A stretch of DNA of 64,000 nt from Mugil cephalus (lineage: Eukaryota; Chordata; Actinopteri; Mugiliformes; Mugilidae), in assembly GCF_022458985.1 (NCBI RefSeq), contig NC_061775.1:25812319-25876318 (forward strand), in the 5' to 3' direction. A program made the translations under genes and the position numbers. Of the stretch, positions 47,101 to 60,400 are shown one piece after another. Numbering within the stretch: the stretch's first letter is position 1; every line of letters begins with the position of its first letter. Below the pieces are notes generated by a model. The model was not told where the DNA came from. It saw only the letters and a list, made by a program, of their open reading frames with translations, and made no database searches.

Positions 47101-48305
47101 CCAGCTTCTTCTACACCTCAGAAGTGCGTTATATTGTCCCATGACTTAGTTCACGAATTATTTATTTCTTTAAAGCCACATGTTTTGATTGGACCAGCAA
47201 GTTTTTGCAGAGACATAATTAGTTACCTGATATATTTCAAACTGATCCGCTGCAGGAAAATTGTAAATGTAGAGCATGCACCTGCTTCCTGGAGCACGGA
47301 GTCTCCTAATCATTTAGTTTCTTTTAATCTTTGTTTGATTTGGTAATTTTAGGTTGTTTCACCTCGTAAAGAAAAAAAAAAATAATGATAAAAATAGTAG
47401 TAGATGCCTGAAAATGTTGATCAATTTTACTAAAAACCTAGTAAAACTAGTAAAACACATTTGATTTCATCTCATAAATTTAACAGAACAGGCTCAAAAT
47501 CTGTTTCATGACTGATCTAATCCAGTTTGAAATCACTTCTACATTCTTCCAGTTTTTGATATTTTAAAAACCTTTGCTGCTATAAACCAGCCTATGTCTT
47601 CCATCCGCAGGGACAAAAAAGACGACATCGTGGACCAAGACGACCTCTTGAATCAGGACAGTTTCTTATCAGGTGGGAAACGAATGTGGAACCTTTTTCT
47701 TTTTTTTTTTCTACAGGAACAGGAAAATAAAATGTTAAATTTCTCGTATTTTTTCTCTTGTTTTAGGCGACTTGTGCATATCAGCGGTGTCTCCCCCTCA
47801 CAGGAAGCTGGTCCTCGAGTCCAGGTTCAGGACCCCGCATCAGTCCACTCCCAGGTTTATAGCTCAGCCTGTTCTCTCAGCGGTGAGCAGCTCGACTTAA
47901 ATAAAGCAAAACGAACTGTAAAAGAAGCGTCTTCCACTAATTTTATTTTATTTATTTGAAGGCACTGATTGAAGACATATCCCCGAAGAACCTGGGAGGT
48001 GCTTTTGACGCGGTGCTCGACTCTCGTAACTTGGCGAACGACTCTCGTAGCGCGAGTCCAACTCCGTCGCTAGTCAGCAACAGGTCAGAGGTTTAAACTT
48101 CATCCACCACCTCCTCTCGTGTGCTTTAACCGTTTCTGATCTTTAGTCTCTTTTCTTTTTTCTTTTTTTTTCCAGCTCCATGTCCGGCCGCCAGCTGTGC
48201 AACGGCGTCACTAAAACGGGGAAACCCTGTAAGAAGAGAGCCGTCCTGGGACAGGAGTTCTGCCGAGTCCACGAGGGAGGACACAGCTCCTACGTTCAGT
48301 CCTGA
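44142..48305 (+). CDS. bmb: Brambleberry, KAR5/GEX1-family nuclear envelope fusion protein
   Basis: Twelve coding exons: 44142-44411, 44654-44782, 45092-45277, 45372-45594, 45668-45784, 45880-46059, 46669-46875, 46970-47123, 47611-47672, 47767-47882, 47962-48083 and 48176-48305, joining in phase to 631 aa. Residues 1-24 are a signal peptide (RRLHLLLMFILLLCRC), followed by a proline run coded by CTC repeats. A Cys-containing domain (about 60-165, with SSCDS, FNCQAE, FSCTEE, LKECTAD) is the KAR5-like part. Residues about 195-365 are coiled coil. Two or three membrane segments lie at about 374-446. The tail ends in a C-C-C-H motif (C597, C607, C618, H621). In zebrafish the protein joins karyomere membranes into one nucleus in cleavage-stage embryos and is maternally supplied. 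The start was chosen because it opens directly on the signal peptide; an upstream in-frame ATG would bury it. Confidence 0.93.
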
Positions 48306-48428
48306 AATGTTCCACTTTTAAACATTTAAGCTGAAATTAACTGTTACTGACTTTGCTTGAAGTTTTTCTAAGCAGCTTCTCCATTTCTATATTATTTATA
48401 CTTTTATTGCTGTGACTGTGCATTTTTA

Positions 48429-48434
48429 AATAAA
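48429..48434 (+). terminator. bmb: Polyadenylation signal of brambleberry
   Basis: AATAAA about 125 bases after the TGA at 48303-48305, within T-rich sequence. Confidence 0.65.
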
Positions 48435-49277
48435 TTATTTCTTTGTATCACGTTATTAAACAGAGCAAAATCTTGACTTTAATCACCATTTATTTTATTA
48501 TTGTCTTTTGTAAAATATAAAAACCTACAATAACCAAGACAAATCCACCTGTGATTCCGTTCTTTAAAGATTCAAGCAGGACAACGAAGACGTATTACGA
48601 GTAGAAAACATTCATCTTGCTCCGTGTCTGTTCACCCAGTTTAAAAATAGTAAATACCGTAAACTTTCTGTTCATTAAATTCAGTGAATCAATGCAAAAT
48701 CATTTAGATTCTAAGTCCCAAACCGTTTTATGTGGGATTTATTTATGTGGGATCTGAATTACTGCAACTTTAAACTGTGCCAGCACCTGAATTGATTTGA
48801 GGATTTAAATGTGGTGAATAAGACTCGTGTTACAGTGGCTGCATTTACATGGACAATAATAATAAACGCCCCAAAATATTAACCGCAGCGTATTTAAAAA
48901 AAAAAAAAAAAAAATTAAAAAAATCACAAATCAGCCTGAAATGTTGATTCTTTTTCTCCCAAATTCAACTAAACTGTTTTCAAAGCTGACTTACATCAGG
49001 AGTGACAAATATATGGCTGATGTGCCAAAACTGGTCCAATTTGGCCCATGTGACGAATTTGCAAAGTGCAAAAACTACCTGAGGCCTTTTAACTGCAATT
49101 TATCAACATAAATATGGCACCAGTTCCTAATTATTTCACGAGTTGCACTGATTTATTAGCAGCTGTGGACATGACACACACTGAGAACCAGCAGATGGCA
49201 GCAATGAGCTGCAATTGCAATTAATTTTCTCAAAATATTGTTGTTTTTTTTTAATTAAATGTTTTGTATGATGATAG
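48435..49277. other. Gap between the convergent brambleberry and gfus genes
   Basis: AT-rich, with an A run at 48895-48915 and a TTTACATGGACAAT-type motif (48844-48857) seen in other repeats of the window. No gene is seen. Confidence 0.55.
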
Positions 49278-49303
49278 TTTATTGAATGCATGGGTTATTT
49301 ATT
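49278..49303 (-). terminator. gfus: Candidate polyadenylation signals of gfus
   Basis: Two TTTATT hexamers (AATAAA on the coding strand) at 49278-49283 and 49298-49303, about 240-260 bases beyond the stop. Confidence 0.4.
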
Positions 49304-49464
49304 ATTGTCTAGTTATGTTACTGGTCTGTTTTTCTACCTCCATGTTTCGGTCCCTCCTGGAAACTCGACCCCACATGAGACAAAAACTCTCATGAGATTC
49401 TGATTATTACTAGCGTCCATGTAAATGCACCACGTGACCCCTCCCAGACAGATAAACCTCTTCA

Positions 49465-51789
<2,325 letters not shown>

Positions 51790-52547
51790 CTAAAAAAAAA
51801 AAAAACAAAGGGAAAGATAAAGGGGGACAAGACGTGGCTCAATAATCAATGATGCACTGACAGTGTGTGTGCAGGTGGGTGTGTTGCAGCTTTGCAAGCA
51901 CAGATGTTTGCAGTGCCACGTTATTTTGCGTAGTTAAATAAGCCCCAGAGATATTATATTACAGAGAGTAAACAAGGAACCTGCACTAAACTGAACGAAG
52001 GTGCTACTAGTCAGTTAGCTATTATATTTTATTAAATAAAGTGGTTTTTATTAGGAGCAGGTTTGAATAAGTGAAATGTAACACTTTTTAAGAAAAGTAT
52101 GGGTTAAATTTAAGACCTACACGTTCATGGGGCCACATATATTCAGCCCAATTTCCAACATAACAGCATAATAACCTATAATAATAAATCCAGATTTCTT
52201 TTAGTGCAAAGACGTACAAGTAAATTAGAAAAATGTTTACACGTAATGAATTAAGTGCAAAAAAAAATTGCAATTTGTGCACATTTCTGTCTGCCTCCGA
52301 CTAAAACAATGAACAAATTAGGAATAAAAGTTATTTTTACTGCCAGACGAGCTAACTGCAAAGTTTATGTTAACTAGCAACTAGCCGCTGTCACATTCAC
52401 GTCTTTATAAGTAAACGCTGCATTAAATGTAGCCGCACATGGCTAAACGTCAACTATTTATGCTCATGCTTTCATGCGAGTGTCAAGTCAGAGCTGTGAA
52501 ATAACAAGTAAAACATGCGTTTAGCAGGTAAATTAGTGGTTTCTCAC

Positions 52548-52610
52548 CTGTTAGCAAGTCTGTCGCGCACATACGGGAAAAGCCGGTTGGAACCAGGAAG
52601 AATGGAACTC
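52548..52610 (-). other. gfus: Untranslated first exon of gfus (inferred)
   Basis: On the minus strand GCTAACAG|GTGAGA at 52548/52547 is a strong donor, and the first acceptor below it in the right context is the T-run and AG just before the ATG at 51789. The upstream edge is arbitrary and the start site unknown. Confidence 0.5.
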
Positions 52611-53790
52611 AGCTTCCGGTTGTGATTCTTCAGAGTAAAGTGTAACTTTCGAACAACTGTGTTAGTTTCGTGTCTCAAATACCCAATATAAAGTGTTTCG
52701 ATTATTCTAACATTTTAATGATATGAATTATACAACCAAAACTTAAACATTATATAAAAATGCTTCTCTCTGACTGTTTTTATACTATTTTAAGTTTTAC
52801 TTTTATGGGAACAATACAACATCCGGTTTTTGGCGAGTAAAAATCAACGTGGATTATTTTTAGAGGATTTTAAAATTATTTTTTTATTTTACATTTGAAT
52901 AACTGGTACGTTTTTTATTATTATTTTTTGTTATTTTTAATATGATATGTTCTTAATGTTTCCATTAGTCTTTTTAAATTTTAATTATATATATTAGCAA
53001 TTACCTTATTAATTGAAGGATTATTATCTTTATTATCTCATCTTGAGGTGTTGTAGCGATGCAGCAATGTTATGGTATTTTTGTATATTTTTATCATTCA
53101 TCATCTTAAGAAAACATTACTATTATGTATGGCTGCCACTTGTGAACAAAAAGAGCGTTGACGCAACAGAAGCTGGTGTTGACACATTTCACCTAACCGG
53201 TATTTTCACAGTTTTCACATGAAGTTAACAGGAAGTACAATGACTGTGGCTGAAATGAACAAAGTTTGAGTTGCATTGAATTTAGTTGAGCTGCCTGTTT
53301 TGAGAGAGAGTTACTCAGAGTGTTACTTTCAGCGTGTGAATTCTTATTTTACATGTGTTTTTCTCTGTTGTGCTGCAGTTTTGAAGAAACACGAAAAAAA
53401 ACTTCCACAAAAAACATTCAGTTAAATTCATTTTTATGTTTCTTCCTTTGAGTCAAATTTAACACAAAGAAGATACGGAATGAGAATGGGATGAATAATA
53501 ATCAAAGCTTTTCTATACTGGTGTGAGTAAATTACATCAACTGTTTCAGTGCAAAAGCAGAAAATACATACACAGATCAGCCACAAGATTAAAACCACTG
53601 GTCTTTACGATATTTCTGAACATCATGTTGGTTTGGTGCTGTTTGCAGCAGGTCCTCTGGTGAGCATCGGCCTTCTTCTGGTTACTCTTTTCATGTTTGT
53701 TTTACTGTTGCAGCTGATCAGCATAGTTCTTCCATCTATCGTTTCTTCTTTTATCGAGCTGTTCCCGCCTCATTTCTCCGACGGCTCCGT
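52611..53790. other. Gap between the gfus 5' end and the serpin 3' end
   Basis: AT-rich. It holds the presumed gfus promoter on the left, a fragment of the ATCAGCC repeat (53575-53605), and the serpin 3' UTR on the right. No gene is seen. Confidence 0.55.
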
Positions 53791-56411
53791 CTACTGAGGA
53801 GACGTGAACCTGCCGAGGAACAGGATGGACTTGGTCTTGTTGTGCCTGATGAAGAAGAGGAAGGGGTGGTCCGCCGTGAAGTGCTCCTCCCTCAGCATGC
53901 AGAACGATACCATGCCGGCGGTGGCGGCGGCCGCCTCCGTGCCCTCCTCGTTCACCTCCACGAAGGCCTTGTGGGCCACCGTGGACAGGAAGAGCCCCCC
54001 CTCGCTGTTCATGCCGGTCAGGTCGGCCTTCCCGCCGCAGAACACGTCGGCCATGCCCAGCTTCGCCAGAGGCTCGTTCAGCTCGTAGTCCTCCTCCAGC
54101 TTGAACTTCGGCAGGTGAACGATGACGTCCGACTGCGTGTCCATGTTTTCCCTGGCGGTCCACTCGTCCAGCTTGCTCTGCGTCAGCTCCTTCTCCAGCT
54201 GGAACGCAATGAATTCATACATTTTATTTACTCTGGTTAAATTCTACATGTAGCTTTACCACATCGATGGTAGTTGCTGTGCACCTTCAGCAGAGGCGCA
54301 GTGCCTTTGTCAGAGTCTTCCGGTAGCAGGATGAACATGCTGAGTTCCTCGTCCACGTACGGCAGCTCCAGGATCTGAAGGCCGTGTTCAGGGACGTAGT
54401 TGTAGGGCAGTTTCTTCATCTGGTACATCATCTGGACCGGCTTGGTTTCATCCTGTTGCACAAGGAAACGCAGAGAATCAGAGCGATCAGATTAGAAAGT
54501 CTGTTTATCTGGGTTGAGTCTAAACCGCTTCCTGCGTTCAAACTTTACGGTTTAATTAGCTTTTTCACCCCGTTCACGTTAAAGGGCATCTCTTTGGTGT
54601 CGGCGGCACTGAAGCGGTTCTTCCAGTTCCCTTTGAAGTAGATGGCGTTGACCAGAGCCAGTCTAGTCATCGGGTTCACTGCTCCTGGCTTTAGAAGGTC
54701 TTTTATCTTATCTGAAAACAGATGCACAAACTAATATTTAACACGGATTCCCAGAGGAGACTGTCAAACCACGAACAAACTGTGGGAGTTTTAAATATCC
54801 CGACTTTGTGTCTGGTTCTCCACCCAGGCGTTGATCTCCTCCCTGCAAGTCTCCGAAGCCCCGATGAAATCAACCGGCTTCAGGTCGGCATCGTAGTACT
54901 TCTGCGTAGCATCCAAGAATTCCTGCAGACGGCACGACGTAACATCTCGTCAGTTTTAACCGAGCGCAATCGCGATATTTGACGAGCACAAAACCGAAAA
55001 AAAAAAACTCACCGGCAGGAAGTGGGTGGTTTGTTCTCCGTAAAGTCTGTTGGCTACTTTCAGAATGTACGATGCAGACGGGGAGTTGATGTCGGCGTTT
55101 AACGTCTGGAAGTCAGCGTGAACGCCTTCACCTGAACTGAACGAGAGGGCCTGCGTGGAAAATAGAAATTATTTTACATTTTATTTCAAAAGTATGACAG
55201 AGCTGGTGGAGATGAAGATTAAAATATGAGATGTTTGAAGGGATGAACATGTGCATTTGCACGTAGGACATTTACTGCATATTTTGTGTAAATTGGACTG
55301 TACATTTTTTGTAAACTTTAATTCTACCTCATTCTTATTTCATTTTATTTTATTCTTATATCTTTGCCACATTCATGTTTGTTTTTCTTGTGACTCCTTG
55401 GACTCTTGCAGGGATCAATAAAGTGATCCTGAATCTTGAAGCCAAGTCACTGTAACAATTATTGGTACTTATATCAAGAATTTAGATAAAAATGAGTGTA
55501 TTCAATAATCTTTAGGTATCTTGTATTTGTCTGGTTGTTCATTCATGCACCAGCTCATACAAACTTTACAACCTTTTGTGACCAAACGTTCTTCCAGCTG
55601 ACATGAATCGAAACACCAGTTTTTTTCTGGAGCTTCTAAATCTGACGTTGGAGTTTCAAATCATGTATTCGTTTCCTGCCCGATAAGGATAAAAGAGGAA
55701 CGTCCTCCAATATTTTTATTATGCTCAGTAAAATCACATACCCTTTCTATTCCAACACAGAACAAGAAATAACGCCTTTCTGTACGATTTAAACTCCAAA
55801 CAGGGAAAGGTTTTATATATAGATAACGGATATCAAAGCTGATGCACAAACCATTAAGACAAAACTTCCTGGATAAAGCAAACTTTCAGAAGCAAACTAA
55901 TTTAATGAAGCTCTGCAGAAAGTTTTCCGTAAGGCTTGAGGAAAGTGTTCGGGTGCAGGTTAATGTCGGTGGTCGTCAGGATGTTGTAATCTTTGTGTGT
56001 TTGCATTGTTCCTGTCCTGAACAGAAGCTCTATCTCGCTCCAGAGACATGCACTCAGGTCAAAGTACTGGTGTGACTGCATACAGGCTGAGCCTCTCCCA
56101 TGCCACACCTTTGGGCGAACGCCAACAAAACCACCTGAGCTAACAGAAGAAGTCTATTCGTCACAGCCCTCGAGATGTTTTATGGTGAGCGATTACATTT
56201 TATGACCCTTTGCCATAAAAAAAAAAAAAAAGGGTGTGTTCACCTGAGCCATCTGAGCAGCAGTGTCTCCCTTAGCTCCCAGGTAAACCATGGCCAGGGC
56301 CGAGCTGATGCTGAACGGGGAGACGAAGATGTTCCCGCTGGGGTTCGCTTGGCTCAGGGTCCGGAGCAGGTCCAGAGAAAACACTGTGTTTGAGCTGCTG
56401 ATGGCGGCCAT
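53791..56411 (-). CDS. Clade B serpin, serpinb1-like (leukocyte elastase inhibitor type)
   Basis: Six coding exons on the minus strand: 56411-56244, 55150-55013, 54922-54805, 54711-54569, 54452-54285 and 54198-53791, in phase, 380 aa (family about 379). The N-terminus, [19 protein letters not shown], has no signal peptide, as usual for cytosolic clade B serpins. [33 protein letters not shown] and [10 protein letters not shown] are serpin landmarks. The reactive loop has a small-residue hinge ([12 protein letters not shown]) followed by [10 protein letters not shown], so it should be inhibitory. The Phe-Cys at the likely P1 region matches serpinb1, which blocks elastase, cathepsin G and chymotrypsin-like proteases in leukocytes. 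The exact paralogue cannot be fixed. Spacing of the six exons and a 5' UTR junction at 56447 fit the family. Confidence 0.92.
55240..55438 (+). mobile_element. Probable LINE-type 3' tail in the serpin intron
   Basis: T-rich sequence ending GGGATCAATAAAGTGATCCTGAATCTTGAA, the shape of a 5'-truncated retroelement tail like that near 37830-37851. It lies in intron 55151-56243, opposite to the gene. Confidence 0.5.
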
Positions 56412-56849
56412 GACTGATGATGAGGAAGATGATGATGATGATGTTTCCTGCAACATGCAACAAATAAATAAATAACATAAAACATGTATGCAACTATCAC
56501 GATGTTCATATAAAGCGATAAATAATAGAAGTATATACAAAATTACACGTATAAAACTGTATAAACATTGAGATATGTAAGAAATATGAGTTATTAAGCT
56601 AAATATAAATCCTAGGAAGTGAAAACATCACTTTAAACCGCATTACAGGCTTTGAATGTCACATTAGAGGCTTGGTTTGACTGCACCTGCTGTTAAAGCG
56701 GTTTTATTTTCATCTGCATCACATTTTTTCACCGAAGCGAAGCGAAGATTTGTTTTTACCGGAAATAAACCAGCGCACGCCCACTGCTCCTCTTTAAATG
56801 CCACTTTCTTATTTTATTACACGAAAGTTGAAATACATTCATACTTTAC

Positions 56850-56992
56850 CTGATCCTCCGTTTCAAACGTGCACCGCTCGCACAGATTCAGGGCGTAAGA
56901 AAGTGAAAGTAATGCGCAGAACGCAGAAATCCCCGAGGAGCCCCAGCACGAAGACAGAAGACGAGTCCCTGGACCACCCCTGCTCATTTATA
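56850..56992 (-). promoter_or_regulatory. Serpin promoter and untranslated first exon with TATA box and ISRE-like site
   Basis: On the minus strand TATAAAT (56992-56986) lies about 135 bases above a strong donor, CAG|GTAAAG (after 56850), which would splice to 56447. GAAAGTGAAAGT on the plus strand (56899-56910) matches the GAAANNGAAA core of interferon-stimulated response elements. The core-promoter reading is good; function of the ISRE-like site is inferred. Confidence 0.5.
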
Positions 56993-57458
56993 CGGAACTT
57001 AAGAGCAAAGGGACCAGACTCTGACCCCGACTCCGGTGGCGGACTGCAGCGGTCTGTGGGTGTGACACGCGTGACTGCGCGATAAGTCCAGACGGTGACG
57101 GGGAAAATGTGCAGAGACTGGACAAAAAAAAAAAAAAAAAAAAAAAATGCGAGTGCATAAGCGTGTATCTGTGGAAATGTCTGTTTGCGCAACCTGCTCG
57201 AGAAGTCTGCGCAGGTGCTATGAATGCACATGTTTAACACAAATATATTATTATTATTATTATTAGGTGATATTTTTTAATATAGTCTGTCGATATCGTG
57301 GATGTTACGCAGGGGCGTAGTCGGGGCCCATTGACTGAAGTTGAAATCTGATTTTATTTTTTTAAAAAGTCTGAAAATCAGGTGTGAAGCCTTTTTATGT
57401 CTGTTTTTTTTCTTATAGATTTTCAAATCATAGTAATAGCTTTATTTATGTATTTATT

Positions 57459-57491
<33 letters not shown>

Positions 57492-60400
57492 TTGGTTTTT
57501 ATATTTCTGAAGCCATTACAAACACTGGAATATAAAAGGGTTAAAAATCAGAAATTAATACATTTTTGCATATTTATAATTAGTGGATTCAAATATTTAT
57601 GTAAAAAAAAAGTAGGAAAAAATATTAACATGCTATTTTAGGACGTTTTTGAAGAAGACACTTACAATGTAACAATTTTGTAATCAGATATGAGGGTTAA
57701 TTAAATAATAATAATAATAATTCTGACACATTTTTAGAATTTCAAATGTAAAACAGTTTTCATTAAATATTATGTTTGTTTTTTTTTCTTCTTCCAGGTT
57801 TAAAACTCTGATCTGAAAGCTTCTCTGCACAATTTTACCAGATTTCAAATCAAGAAAACTAATAATTATACTAATAATTATACAATTTCAATAAAGTTGA
57901 GTCTAATAAATGCACTGGGAGAACAAACCTGAGGCTCCAGCTGCCAGATCTGTTCAGTTATATGTTCTGTAACTCAGAGCCACACACATTTAAGAATATA
58001 AAATATATTTTAAAATATAAAACGTAAAAACGTCAAACTCTAATTAAAAAAAATGAAATCTTGCATAATGTTTCTCTCATAACCTAAAAAATAAAACATA
58101 AAATATGCTGTAGTTCTCTTTACACTGTTTAGATTTCCGAAAAAAAAAAATTTCAGTTGTTCCCACATTTTCACTATAACAGATTTGAGTTTTCCTCATG
58201 TAATTGTGTATTTGTTTGTTTTCCAGGTCTGAATACTGCTGTGCTGTGGCTCTGGCTATTTCTGCCCTGTCAGTTGTCAGGACGTGCAGATTTTTCCTGT
58301 GACTCATCGTCACCTTTACAAAGGACCAATTGACCTGTTCTGAATCACTTTAGAAATATTTAGGGAGTGAAACGTTGCTGAACTTCACACGTAAACACAC
58401 TGTTTTTCACTCTGGTTAGATACTTTTTGCATAGACACATTTAGGATTTGGGTTGTTGTTTATCGATGGGTATTAATTTTGGATAAGGAACTAGGTTTTC
58501 TTTTGAGATTTATTTTTTAGAAATGACACAGTCTGTATGTTTAGCATCTTTTTACTAATTTCTTAACAATCTGGTTAAATGTTGCTTCCCTCACCGCTAA
58601 CGTAGCTGGGACGTAACACACGCTGCACGATTTACAAAGTAAAACTAAAACAATAGCTGCTGCAGTAATATTTACACTGTTAATCGATTTTCAAAACAAC
58701 TTACTTTCAGTCTGTCGACACAATTGTGCGACTCATTCACAGTCTGAAGTTTTGTTCCCATCACTTTCAGGAAGTAGGAACTCGTGGACGTGTTCGGTTC
58801 GTTTCCACTTAAGTGACCAGGGTCTAAATTAAGTTACCGGGGAAATTCCCAAAACATGTTTTCCGCCTGAGAGAGAATGATAAATCTTTTTTTTTTTTTA
58901 ACAAACGAGGCATCGAGTTGAAACACTTCTGAACAGATGGACTCTAACTTGGCCGTGAAATTAACTTGTTATCCTAGAGGTTCACTTGCACCTCACTACT
59001 TTTCTGTAGTGTAATATTGTTTTGAGTCAGTTTTATGCAGAAATGTGGAAAATACATAAGGGTGCAATATCAGATTCACCCAAATTCATTAAGTGTAACA
59101 TGTGTTGTGCCTTTTAAACCCTGTAAACTACAAGTACATGACACATGGCACAGTGTCCACGTTATAAAACCATAAAAACGTCTGGGTTTCAACTATATCA
59201 TCTGCTGCATCATCCAACTATGTTAACATCTAAGGTTTCTCAGTTCCACGATATGCATTAAAAAATCACTACTACCTCCATCGTGGCTCAGGTTGTGCAG
59301 CCATCAGTTTTGCAAAACCTCATAACCTTTTTTATTCAAAATGCATATTTTTTTATTAACAGTTCACACAGTTCACACATGTTTTTAACATGTTGAGAAC
59401 TCATGAACTCAAAGTTGAATGTGACGTCCACTTCAGGGTCTTCATGTTTCTCCAAAAAATACATTTTCATGTCCGCCTCACTAAAAATACATCTTCTCAC
59501 AAGAAAATGAATCCTAACGTGTATGAACATTAAAGCTTGAGTGAGAATCCGATTGTTCTGGCTTTAAAAATACATGCAACATTTAAATAATCTAATTCTC
59601 TCAATTGTCTGGACTCTTTTACTTAAACAAAAAAATATGTTTTTAATGGAGAATTTGTGCATGTATGGTGAGTTTTAGTGGCTTTAGCCGATACTGTGCG
59701 GAGGTCAACATTTTGAATGTGCAGAAAGGTGCGTCTGAGGGCTTTACTGTGAAGAGATTACGCCTTGTCTCCACTCGTCACAGAGGTTTACTTTACAGCC
59801 CTTTGCATCCACTGAAACATGATAAACATTTCAGATTCCGACCCTTGGACTCCAGACCTCTCTCTCTGTTACATAACCAGCACCTTATAGCTCTTACCCT
59901 CCTAAAGAAAACCCCCTCGTTCTTCTTACTCACAGCACAGGTTTTATTCCACTCAGTCCTTTTCTGCATCGCTGTTCACTTGTTTCATAATTATTTATTG
60001 TAGCTGCATCAATTAACAAAAAAAGAGCAAAACTTCTTAAATCTAGTGTCCATTTAGAACAAATCGATTTATGTTTTGTGCACATAGGTGCCTGTTTATA
60101 ACATTAATTTTACAGTGCAGTGTTACTTTCTACAGATATGCTTGTTTTTGACAAAATTAAAACCACAGATTACTAGAGGTCCCTTAAGTAAAAGTAGTCT
60201 TGTGTTTGTTGTAGTGTATTTTTAGATATATTTACTTGTAAAGCGATAACTCAGAGAGCCAGGCCCCAGTCACACAGAAAGCTGTATTAGATGGATGGAT
60301 TAGAACCTTTATTTAACATTTATGCTGTTTATACATTAAGCATTTAAAGGAGAACACAGAGAGGATTTTGCATGTGTTTTCCACAATAGTAATATTTATT

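Noticed and set aside
53804-54240. Plus-strand frames over the last serpin exon
   Set aside because: Antisense of a clear serpin exon with the hinge and C-terminal signature.
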